A stretch of DNA of 64,000 nucleotides from Toxorhynchites rutilus septentrionalis (lineage: Eukaryota > Arthropoda > Insecta > Diptera > Culicidae), in NCBI RefSeq assembly GCF_029784135.1, contig NC_073744.1:73159794-73223793 (forward strand). The letters are read 5' to 3'. Of the stretch, positions 1-9,368 are shown piece by piece (position 1 is the first letter of the stretch; every line of letters starts with the position of its first letter). The translations under genes were made by a program, and so were the position numbers. The notes beneath the pieces are model-generated. The model had not been told where the DNA came from. It was given only the letters and a program-made list of their open reading frames with translations, and did no database searches.

Positions 1-171
1 TCTGAGCAAAAAGTAAAAAGTAAAAAATGCAAAAAGCAAAAAGTAAAAAATCAGTGAAAATCAGGATGATTTTATAAAAATCAGGAAAAATTTAGTGTTT
101 GTCAGGATATCAGGGAGCGTGCCAAAAAGTCTGGGAAATCCTGAAAAATCAGGAAGGTTGGCATCTCTGGC
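1..171. other. A/T-rich flank, nothing identified
   Basis: The stretch is dominated by short A-rich words such as AAAAAGT and by 'AATCAGG' words. No open frame or inverted end is convincing. Similar 'gaaaatc-cagg' wording recurs near 32.29 kb and 41.46 kb, so it may be a scrap of the same dispersed repeat. Confidence 0.4.
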
Positions 172-1293
172 TAAAAGTGTCGTTTTGACAAAGTTGTGAT
201 TGTCCTTTTAAGTTTCAAGTTATAGCGCGTCAAAAATGGAGTCCACCAAGAAAGAAATTCGCCATATTTTCCGTTTCTACTACCTGCGAGGTAAAACTGC
301 AACGAAGGCGGCCGAAAAAATTCGTGTAGTTAATGGACCCGTAACTGTAACGATTTGATCGATTTCGTTCTGGTGTAGTGGCTGTCGAAGATACACCCCG
401 TACTGGTAGGCCAATCGTCGTGGAAACCGATAAAATCGTTGAAATCATCCAAGTAGACCGGCATGTGAGCATTCGCTCGATTGACCAGGAACTGGGGATA
501 GACCATAAAACCGTTTGGAACCATTTGCAGCAGATTGGATTCCAAAAAAGCTGGATGGATGGGTGCCACACGAGTTGACGCAAAAAAATCAATTAGACCG
601 AATCAACAACTGCGATGCACTGCTGAAACGGAACGAACTCGACCCATTTTTGAAGAAGATGGTGACTGGTGATGAAAAGTAGATCACGTAAGACAACCTA
701 AAGCGAAAAAAGTTGTGGTCAAGCGCGGTGAGCCGGCCCAAACCATCGCCAAGGATGGATTGACGGCCAGGAAGGTTTTGCTGTATGTTTGGTGAGATTG
801 GAAGGGAATCATCCACTATGAGCTGCTCAACTATGGCCAGACCCACAACTCGGTTCTCTACTGTGCGCAGCTTGACCGTTTGAAGCAGGCGATTGACCAG
901 AAGCCGCCAGAAATGATCAATAGGAATGGTGTTGTTTTCCACCAGGACAACGCTTGGCCTCACACATCTTTGATGACCCGCCAGAAGCTACGGGAGCTCG
1001 GATGGGATGTCCTATTGCACCCACCGTATAGTCCGGACCTGGCTCCAAGTTATTATCATCTCTTCCGGTCCATGCAAAACGCTCTTGGTGATACTAAGTT
1101 GGCCTCAAAAGAGGCTTGCTGTCTGAGTTTTTTGCAAATAAGGAGGGGGGGTTTTATGAGGAGGTGATAAAGTTGCCTTCTAAATGGCAACAAGTTTGCT
1201 AACAAAACGGCGCATATTTGACTTAAATTGGATAATTTTAAGTATGTCAAATAAAGCGTCAAATTTCGATCAGAAATACGACATTTCTTTTTC
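172..1293 (+). mobile_element. Decayed mariner (Tc1/mariner) DNA transposon
   Basis: The coding relic spans roughly 236-1167. Possible terminal inverted repeats are at 172-190 (ctaaaagtgtcgttttgac) and about 1275-1293, where the reverse complement is similar but imperfect. The total length of about 1.1 kb is slightly below the usual 1.3 kb for mariners. The element borders are inferred; the family call rests on the transposase. The 3' end lies about 50 bp before the poly-T tail of the first R4-like copy. Confidence 0.65.
236..1167 (+). pseudogene. Mariner transposase, inactivated
   Basis: A mariner transposase would cut and paste its own element using a DDD triad. The apparent ATG at 236 opens a helix-turn-helix-like start (MESTKKEIRHIFRFYYLRG) that stops near 357. 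The second N-terminal helix block continues in another frame at about 378-578. The TGDEK motif carrying the first aspartate is at about 665-679, followed directly by TAG at 680-682 where the family has tryptophan. The last segment, 880-1167, carries QDN (second aspartate, 946-948) and HPPYSPDLAPS. Exactly 34 residues after the second aspartate the third catalytic aspartate is replaced by tyrosine (1051-1053). Several frameshifts plus this substitution mean the gene is dead. Confidence 0.8.
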
Positions 1294-1343
1294 CCCAACC
1301 CTATATATTGACTCACTTTTGCTGTTTTTTGCAAAATAATATG

Positions 1344-3058
1344 TTTTTTTTTTTTTTTTTGGCAGACTTATCTCACTTCTTAACTAGGCGAACCTAGCCA
1401 GAATTTTCACCTGCCCCCGGGCTTCTGAATGCCAAAGGGGGACTAGGCTCTGCGGAATGCACGTATCTGCATGCTCGTGCTGTTTTAGTCCTGACCGAGG
1501 AATTGTCGGACAATCGCGCAGGTGCTAAGGATGACCGACTTTTGGATGCCGGCCAATTCCTTCTCGATGTTCAACACCTTTAGCGCTTCCAGAAGTGTCT
1601 TCGGGATAATTCCAGTTCCAGAGAGAACGACTGGAACAATTCTTGGGACCTCCCTTAGCCCCCACAGTTCCTTGAGCTCCACGGCCAATGGTCGGTACTT
1701 GCAGATTTTGCGACCGTGGGTCTCCTCCAGATTCTGGTTCAGTGGAATAGCGACATCGATGATGGTGACTTTGCGGTCGCTCTTGTCGTAAACCATTATA
1801 TCTGGGCGGTTGTGGTGGATCGAGAGGTCGGTCAGAACAGTGCGATCCCAGTACAGCTTGAAACGGTCATTTTCCAGGACAGGTGCAGGCAGGTACCGGT
1901 AGTTCGGTACGTTGTCTTCCAGTAGAGCACATTGGAGCGCCAGTTGTCGATGAACAATACGGGCCACGTTGTTGTGGCGCTCGGTGTAGGCTGCGTTGGC
2001 CAAAACGGGACAGCCTCCCATAATGTGCTCTATGTTTTCACCTGGTTGATGGCACATCCGGCAAATGTCATCAACGTCTTGATGCCAGACGTACCGCCTG
2101 CAGTTTCTCGTCGGCATTATCCTGTCCTGGATGGCTATCATGTCGGCTTCTACTACTGAAGAGAGTTCACCACGCGTTAACCACAGATTAGATGCGGCCT
2201 TGTCGACGTGTGGCCGGTCCAGTTGATGGGGGTGGGCACCATGCACTGCCTTCTGCTTCCAAGCTGCAATCTTCTCCTCCACTGTCTGCAGATTGCAGTT
2301 GAGTTGGTACTCCGCTTGCGCCAAGTGCAGAGCGCTGTATCCTCTGTCGGCGGCGCAGACAGCCCGGTATAGCGCGTTTTGGTTGGCGCGTTCTGCGAAG
2401 TACTCGCGCAGTTGTCGTACCTGGGCAACACACAGTGCAGAAATGTCGACGATTCCAAGTCCCCCTTCTTTGCGTGGTAGTGAAACTCTCTCCAGTGCCG
2501 ATTGAGGATGGTGCATTCCGGCCTCTTTGAATGCTTTCCTCATCCTCCTCTCAAGGTCCTCTAGGTTAGTTTTGCTCCATTTGACTACACCAAAACTGAA
2601 GGTCAGCAGGGGAACCGCGAATGTGTTGATCGCGCGTACCTTGTTCCCCGCGTTGAGGAAAGTCCTCAGGACACAGTTCACTCGACTCAAGAACTTGTCT
2701 CGCAGCTCCGTCTTGATGTCGGAGTGGCGAATCCCGGTGAGCTGTCGGAATCCAAGATATTTATAGGATTCGCCACGAACCATGTCTCTTATAAACTCGC
2801 CGTCATAGACCTCGTAGCCTCCGGATTCGGTAAGTTGTCCTTTCAGCAGGTGGACACAGCGACACTTGTCGAGGCCGAACTCCATACAGATGTCCCTGCT
2901 TATGTCTTCGACAACCCGGATAGCTACACCTAGACGCTGACGTGAATCAGCGTAGACCTTGAGATCGTCCATGTAAAAGGTATGGGTCACTTCTTCGTGG
3001 GCGCCGTCGCCATACCTTATTTTATAGCCATGACCGTTTCTATTGAGCGTCCTACTGA
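1344..3058 (-). mobile_element. R4/Dong-like non-LTR retrotransposon, copy 1 (5' truncated)
   Basis: The T-run at 1344-1360 is the poly(A) tail of a minus-strand element. About 125 bp of 3' UTR (from 1361) follow, then the C-terminal coding part. The copy ends abruptly at 3058, where the sequence diverges from the longer copies after 'cctactga'. One base later the poly(A) tail of copy 2 begins. About 13 substitutions over 1.7 kb separate the two copies (counted by eye), so both are young. No target-site duplication is visible between them. Confidence 0.85.
1485..3058 (-). pseudogene. R4-like reverse transcriptase/REL-endonuclease, C-terminal part
   Basis: This open frame enters from the truncated 5' end and runs to the natural stop. 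It begins just upstream of the RT catalytic box (FYMDDLK). It continues through the thumb region to a CCHC knuckle (CRMCHQPGENIEHIMGGC) and a restriction-like endonuclease block with RPD and a downstream IIDV (PD-(D/E)XK type). The order RT, then CCHC, then REL endonuclease is the R2/R4 group layout; these proteins nick a target and reverse transcribe their RNA there. The N-terminus and most RT motifs are missing, so it cannot act alone. Confidence 0.85.
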
Positions 3059-5104
3059 CTTTTTTTTTTTTGGCAGACTTATCTCACTTCTTAACTAGGC
3101 GAACCTAGCCAGAATTTTCACCTGCCCCCGGGCTTCTGAATGCCAAAGGGGGACTAGGCTCTGCGGAATGCACGTATCTGCATGCTCGTGCTGTTTCAGT
3201 CCTGACCGAGAAATTGTCGGACAATCGCGCAGGTGCTAAGGATGACCGACTTTTGGATGCCGGCCAATTCCTTCTCCATATTCAACACCTTTAGCGCTTC
3301 CAGAAGTGTCTTCGGGACAATTCCAGTTCCAGAGAGAACGACTGGAACAATTCTTGGGACCTCCCTTAGCCCCCACAGTTCCTTGAGCTCCACGGCCAAT
3401 GGTCGGTACTTGCAGATTTTGCGACCGTGGGTCTCCTCCAGATTCTGGTTCAGTGGAATAGCGACATCGATGATGGTGACTTTGCGGTCGCTCTTGTCGT
3501 AAACCATTATATCTGGCCGGTTGTGGTGGATCGAGAGGTCGGTCAGAACAGTGCGATCCCAGTACAGCTTGAAACGGTCATTTTCCAGGACAGGTGCAGG
3601 CAGGTACCGGCAGTTTGGTACGTTGTCTTCCAGTAGAGCACATTGGAGCGCCAGTTGTCGATGAACAATACGGGCCACGTTGTTGTGGCGCTCGGTGTAG
3701 GCTGCGTTGGCCAAAACGGGACAGCCTCCCATAATGTGTTCTATGTTTTCACCTGGTTGATGGCACATCCGGCAAATGTCATCAACGTCTTGATGCCAGA
3801 CGTACCGCCTGCAGTTTCTCGTCGGCATTATCCTGTCCTGGATGGCTATCATGTCGGCTTCTACTACTGAAGAGAGTTCACCACGCGTTAGCCACAGATT
3901 AGATGCGGCCTTGTCGACGTGTGGCCGATCCAGTTGATGGGGGTGGGCACCATGCACTGCCTTCTGCTTCCAAGCTGCAATCTTCTCCTCCACTGTCTGC
4001 AGATTGCAGTTGAGTTGGTACTCCGCTTGCGCCAAGTGCAGAGCGCTGTATCCTCTGTCGGCGGCGCAGACAGCCCGGTATAGCGCGTTTTGGTTGGCGC
4101 GTTCTGCGAAGTACTCGCGCAGTTGTCGTACCTGGGCAACACACAGTGCAGAAATGTCGACGATTCCAAGTCCCCCTTCTTTGCGTGGTAGTGAAACTCT
4201 CTCCAGTGCCGATTGAGGATGGTGCATTCCGGCCTCTTTGAATGCTTTCCTCATCCTCCTCTCAAGGTCCTCTAGGTCAGTTTTGCTCCATTTGACTACA
4301 CCAAAACTGAAGGTCAGCAGGGGAACCGCGAATGTGTTGATCGCGCGTACCTTGTTCCCCGCGTTGAGGAAAGTCCTCAGGACACAGTTCACTCGACTCA
4401 AGAACTTGTCTCGCAGCTCCGTCTTGATGTCGGAGTGGCGAATCCCGGAGAGCTGTCGGAATCCAAGATATTTATAGGATTCGCCACGAACCATGTCTCT
4501 TATAAACTCGCCGTCATAGACCTCGTAGCCTCCGGATTCGGTAAGTTGTCCTTTCAGCAGGTGGACACAGCGACACTTGTCGAGGCCGAACTCCATACAG
4601 ATGTCCCTGCTTATGTCTTCGACAACCCGGATAGCTACACCTAGACGCTGACGTGAATCAGCGTAGACCTTGAGATCGTCCATGTAAAAGGTATGGGTCA
4701 CTTCTTCGTGGGCGCCGTCGCCATACCTTATTTTATAGCCATGACCGTTTCTATTGAGCGTCCTACTGAGGGGGTTCAGTGCCAGACAAAACCAAAGCGG
4801 GCTGAAAGAGTCGCCTTGGAATATCCCCCTCTTTATCTGCAGCGTTCTAGACTGCAACACATTTTCCCCATCACTAAGGTGCAGAGACGTGCTCCACTGC
4901 CTCATCGCATGCTGCAGGAACCTAACGACGACGGGATCAATTTTGTAGAGCTCCAATACCCGGACGAGAAACGAGTGAGGTATGGAGTCATAAGCCTTCC
5001 TGTAATCGATATAGGCCATGCTTAGGTTCCGCTGATTATAAACCGCCTGGCCGACTATGGTTGCGTCGATGATGGCCTGGTCTTTGCAGCCATGCGTATT
5101 TTAA
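3059..5104 (-). mobile_element. R4/Dong-like non-LTR retrotransposon, copy 2 (5' truncated)
   Basis: The poly(A) tail appears as T's at 3060-3071, then the same 3' UTR as copy 1 from 3072. The copy is longer than copy 1 and reaches 5104, where homology with the 5' half of the copy at 55.8 kb ends (…aaaatacgcatgg). It lies in the same orientation as copy 1, head to tail, with one unassigned base (3059) between. The upstream junction abuts the T-run at the 3' end of the CR1/L2-like element. Confidence 0.85.
3196..5104 (-). pseudogene. R4-like RT/endonuclease, truncated at the N-terminus
   Basis: The frame is open from the truncation to the stop at 3196 (607 residues from the first internal methionine at 5019). 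Visible RT motifs are AYIDYRKAYDSIPH (first catalytic aspartate region), GIFQGDSFSPLWF and FYMDDLK (catalytic pair). These are followed by the CCHC knuckle and REL endonuclease block as in copy 1. No internal stops occur, so the copy is recent. It lacks the N-terminal DNA-binding domain and RT finger seen in the 54-57 kb copy. The annotated methionine at 5019 is only an internal codon. Confidence 0.85.
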
Positions 5105-5146
<42 letters not shown>

Positions 5147-7425
5147 TTTTCCCTCCGCTCACCCCCATCTCGAAGAAACTCTGTTATGAGCTTCCTGGAG
5201 TTGGGCACCATTTATTAAATTGAAAAAAAAGACAAAACACACAAAGAAAGGGACGCCAAAGGGTGAACGGGAGGACATAAAAGGGACGATGTTTGGATCC
5301 CAGTGAAAAATAAATTTCTTTTAAGGGATCCAAGTATAATTACAACACAACATAATATCAATAATTAGGAAAACATTAACAATGAATAGAACTGGCACTC
5401 GTACTTAGAGAAAGAATTTGTGAACATGGAGAGTTATTACAGGAATTGTTATGCTTGTTCGTTGTTCAAATTATGAAAGCGTTTATTGTCGATTTTAGAT
5501 GTTCCTTTAATTTCTTTTTGAAGAGATCAGAGCGTGTGATAAGTCGGACTTCAGACGGTAATACATTGAAACGAGACGGTCCATAGAATAGAATGCGATG
5601 CTGGCCTATACTAGTCGTTGCTCGACTTCGTACTAAATTCTGGGCTTGTCGTGTGCTGTGTCGGTGGTTTGCTGTAGGGATTTCTAGGTTGTGGTGGGAT
5701 TTATTGTCATTAATAACACTATGTACAAGTTTACAAGTCTGAAGTTCTCGTAGTCCGATAAGAGGCAGTATACAATTAGGGTTGTCAGAGTATAATTCCA
5801 AAGTTGGATGTAGAGTCGGTAGCCTATATATTATTTTCAAGCATCTATTCTGCAATGATTGAAGCTTCTTAAGTCTTGTTTTGCATGCATGACCCCACAC
5901 TATTATACCATACTGCAGTTGAGAGTGAATGCATGCAAAATAAAAATTGATTAGAGCTCTCTGTGGTACAAAAGTGAATACTCTTTTCAAAATCCCGCAA
6001 AGGGAGGAGATTTTTTTTCAAGATAATTTATATGATACATCCACGATAGGTTTACGTCTAACAGAACCCCAAGATATTTGAAGTGTGTCACTCTCCCAAT
6101 TGAGACATCCATAATTGCGGGGTCAGGGTAAATGGGGATTTTTTTCCTTGGAGAGTGGAAAACCATGTATTTGGTTTTTGATAAATTGAGTGACAATAAA
6201 TTTGCTTGGAAATATTTACACAAAACAGTCATGTCTTTTTTAATGTTTAAAACTACATTTTTGACATCTGAGCACGGGTAAAACAATGCTGTGTCATCAG
6301 CAAAAAGCCTAGCAGTTCCTATAAGTGGCAGGTTCCCGATATCGTTGATGTACAATAGAAATAACAGAGGTCCGATATTACTGCCTTGGGGTACACCAAC
6401 GTTTATTGAACACAGGTTGCTTTTGGCATTATTCAAAGATACGTATTGCTGTCTATCGGAGAGATAGCTTCGTACAAGGTCGTTGGCTTTTCCTCGGATA
6501 CCATAAGTATTTAGTTTTTTTAATAATATTTTATGATCAATTGTATCAAAAGCCTTCTTGAGATCTAAAAACAGTGCTCCGACAATCATTTTACGATCGA
6601 TTCCTTCAATTATTTCATCCACAAGTTCAGTGACGGCAGTTGTAGTGCTACACCCACGCCTGAATCCATATTGAAGCTTGTAAAAAACATTGTTTTTATT
6701 CAGGAATTCAAGAAATCTCTTCACAAGCAATTTTTCAATTATTTTATTTACTACAGATAGTGTTGAAATGGGTCTGTAATTGCTCGGATTCGTAGAATCA
6801 CCAGACTTAAAAATTGGCACAACTCTAGCTACTTTCAGGCACCTTGGATAAATTCCCGTAGACAGCATTTTATTGAATATATCTGAACAAATAATTGAGA
6901 ATGCGGCTGAATTCCCTTTTATGACACTTACTGGAATGTTATCAGGACCGCAACTCTTCTTGCTATTCAACTCACTTATAGTCAGCAGCACCTCAGCTTG
7001 GGTTGAGGGAAACAAAAATATCGTATTTCGGACGGGTTGGGAATTCATAAGAGAAATATTGTCATTATTTTTAGGGATTGCGCTGGACAACTGAGTTCCA
7101 ATGTTCGAAAAATAGTTGTTAAAAATGTTGCATATTTCGTTGTCGCTTTCAAATTCCCTACCATTATGAATTAGTCTAGTTTGGGGTTTTTCTTTGGAAC
7201 GTCCTAGAATAGAATTTAATTTTTTCCACATATTGGATTGGTTCGTACTGTTCAACATTTGTTCGAAATATACTTTTTTACTCTTCCATTTTTCAACCTG
7301 TGTCTTCTTCGATACGTGATTTAGCAATTCTCGTAGATGGGAGTCGCTAGGCCGTCTTTTTAATTTCTTTAAATATCGATTTTTGATTTTTGTCAATTTC
7401 CATAGATCGTATGTTAATAAATGAA
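5105..7425 (-). mobile_element. CR1/L2-group non-LTR retrotransposon (5' truncated)
   Basis: A minus-strand element with a long T-run at about 5109-5145 that reads as a poly(A) tail. It has about 320 bp of 3' UTR (5146-5465) and a frameshifted ORF2 (5466-7396). The coding similarity fades near 7425; no endonuclease domain is present, so the copy is 5' truncated. CR1/L2 elements usually end in short repeats rather than poly(A), so the T-run could instead belong to another event at this junction. Confidence 0.75.
5466..7396 (-). pseudogene. CR1/L2-like reverse transcriptase, frameshifted
   Basis: The upstream reading frame (5987-7396, 469 residues) contains the RT domain in order: CGPDNIPVSVIKGN, SNYRPISTLSVVNKIIEK, the GFRRGCST block, FLDLKKAFDTIDH with a catalytic aspartate, GVPQGSNIGPLLF, and FADDTALF with the catalytic DD. 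It then breaks at about 5993, and the C-terminal part (HSQLQYGIIVWG … LPSEVRLITRSDLFKKKLKEHL) continues in a second frame, 5466-5990. A single-base loss near a GC/T-rich run explains the shift. The C-terminal pattern is characteristic of the CR1/L2/Crack group. The protein would be a target-primed reverse transcriptase; this copy lacks the endonuclease and is inactive. Confidence 0.8.
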
Positions 7426-8547
7426 AAAAAATTGATTAAGGAATGCATTACACTTGGTTCGTTGTGGTTGAACACAATTTTGAAAAATGCAGATCAGCGC
7501 TTTCACACTTCATGGCAGCCCTTAGGCTGTCTAACTTACCAGATCCCGACGACATCTGATTCCAAGAGCTTTCTGAAACAGAAAAAAAATTCAAATTCGG
7601 GTCTGCTTTCTTGGCCTTCTTCGCTTTGGTGGAATGCAATTTCTTTTTACAATCTGCTACACAGAATTTTTCGTTTGGAGCTGTTGTCAGTTGTCCAAAT
7701 GACATGGTCATTTTACAATCGATAGATTTTTTTTCTGCATCCAATGGCGTTTGGTTCGTTTTGGCAGAACCCCGACTAATTAGTTCTCGAGTTATTCAGC
7801 CCCCCTCCCCTCGCTTTAGAGATGGGAGGTGGGTCAAACCACCATTGAGAAAATTTATTGTCCTCTACAACCTCTGTATGCCAAGCAAGGCGGTAAAATA
7901 ATATGGAACGTGATGTCAGAATTGCTGTTTAACCATTACTTGACTTCGAATTGACAGCGGCCAAACGAACGGCTAGAATTTTCCGAGAAAGAGGATAACA
8001 AATGGCATGCAATGAAAAGTGCATACCGCTATGTGTTTGCTTGTTTACGCTGTTGGCATCATTGTTGTGTTCCGTTGACTGCTACAAGTTATTGTCTTCA
8101 TTGCTGTTTTACGGGACGTGAGGGTTGTTGCCGTTGCTGCTGGGATTGGCAATTCAATGATTGTTGGAGTTGTGCTAATGGATATATGAAAGAGCCACTA
8201 CCGGCGGGCTTGTACCGTACTGCTCCTAGTTCCATTCACCTTGATCATATTAGCCGTTAACGACCCATTACGATTGAGTGAGCGCAGCGGTACGCTGTGG
8301 ATATCCAGGCATGTCGTTTCCCGGCGACTGCTGCTTCAGCTGGAGACTCACCTGATCGTGCGGGTTGTGAAACACAACAGCTAGTTGAAATCGGTCCAGC
8401 GTAGGTAATTGTTGGTGTGCAGAAAAATGTAGCAATGTAGCATAAAAATTAGACCTGGTTTTTGTTTGTATACAAAAATAGTCACTGTCATTTTTCATCC
8501 CCTCTCGCATCTTCCATGCCTTATCTTCATACGGTCGAAAACGAACC
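7426..8547. other. Intergenic repeat debris, no gene supported
   Basis: A 98-codon minus-strand frame (7448-7744) shows no recognisable domain. At about 7780-7890 there is a partial copy of a dispersed repeat containing 'tagttctcgagttattcag', a T/C-rich block and 'cctctgtatgccaag'. The same repeat family occurs near 8.55, 18.5 and 29.5 kb. The remainder (7900-8547) shows no coding or structural signal that I can support. Confidence 0.4.
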
Positions 8548-8612
8548 ACCTGTCAATTCCAGCTCCTTGCTGCCAAGTTTGGTTCCATTTGCTTGATTAG
8601 TTTTCGAGTTAT
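8548..8612 (+). repeat. Dispersed repeat fragment (target of MITE A)
   Basis: The segment carries the words 'tgccaagtttggttccatttgcttgattag' split over 8570-8602 and 'ttttcgagttat'. It matches the better copies at about 18,530-18,600 and 29,465-29,560. MITE A is inserted right after 'gagttat', and the repeat resumes at 9122 with 'ttatgcaaaaatttgtgtt'. The family is common wording in culicine genomes, but its class is not determined here. Confidence 0.5.
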
Positions 8613-9121
8613 GTGCGATTCACTTACAACGTTACGGAAAAGAACGTCTACGTTCCGTCAACATCTCGACCAATTCACACATGCAGTCAATGCTTGCACC
8701 AGCCCGTCACGTTAAATGTCAAACGAATGATTTATTTAATGTTATTCATACTGTCGCCACCTACAACAATTTCAAATTGCAATCCCCTCTTACGAATCAG
8801 CATGCCTAGAATCAGTTCTATGTTTTGAAAAATTCAATGAAAATGTGAATGAATTGTTACTTGAATGCTTAAACCCCGTAGTCCCTACCCTTATTCAACT
8901 ATACTAATATATAGACTATTTTCCTCATCTAGTGGCGAATGATTTTAACTCCGAAATTTGGAGCTAAAATTCTACCGGTCGTTTTCGTTGAACGTATGCT
9001 GACGGGTCGTTACGTTGCCGATGTATGTGAAGGTTTTCATAAGAATTGCATGATAGAATAACTGACGTAACGTGACATGACGGGACGTGAACGTGACGTG
9101 GATGTTGTATGTGAATCGCAC
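8613..9121. mobile_element. MITE A, copy 1 (509 bp)
   Basis: Terminal inverted repeats are visible: the left end GTGCGATTCACTTACAAC and the right end reverse-complements to GTGCGATTCACATACAACA. There is no coding capacity. The flanks show a short TTAT-like duplication (8609-8612 and 9123-9126), supported by the uninterrupted repeat copies, in which 'cgagttatg' continues directly. A second, interrupted copy lies inverted at 21,275-23,012. The superfamily is undetermined. Confidence 0.8.
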
Positions 9122-9146
9122 TTTATGCAAAAATTTGTGTTAGGTA

Positions 9147-9361
9147 TGAAAAGACCAACGCAACACAAAACGAACACGAGGAGAATGATTAACCGAGGGC
9201 TTCGGACAAGCGATAGAAAAACGCGTTTATACTGGTTGGTAGTTAAACTTGAAGTGAATTTTATTGTCAAGGAACGGAAGAATAGAAACGCACATTTATC
9301 AGTGCTGCCAGAAGGACTGCGTTCATGGTGTAGTCGGTTGCATATAATTACACTGTTAACA
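9147..9361 (-). repeat. Copia 3' LTR
   Basis: The 215-bp repeat begins TGTTAACAGTG and ends TCTTTTCA when read on the minus strand. It is preceded by the polypurine tract and followed by target duplication AGGTA. It is nearly identical to the 5' LTR once the inserted MITE is removed; the differences seen are at 9158 and in 'gaaggactg' versus 'gaagggctg'. Confidence 0.92.
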
Positions 9362-9368
9362 CCCCCCT

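Noticed and set aside
1522..4948. Plus-strand open frames over the R4-like copies
   Set aside because: Shadows of the minus-strand RT/endonuclease frame; they repeat identically in both copies.
1344..5104. Retron or diversity-generating RT system
   Set aside because: RT motifs are followed by a CCHC knuckle and REL endonuclease, have poly(A) tails, and occur in multiple copies: a eukaryotic non-LTR element.
7448..7744. 98-codon minus-strand frame upstream of the CR1/L2-like element
   Set aside because: No domain, no repeat match and a biased composition; could be chance, so it is only mentioned in the spacer entry.
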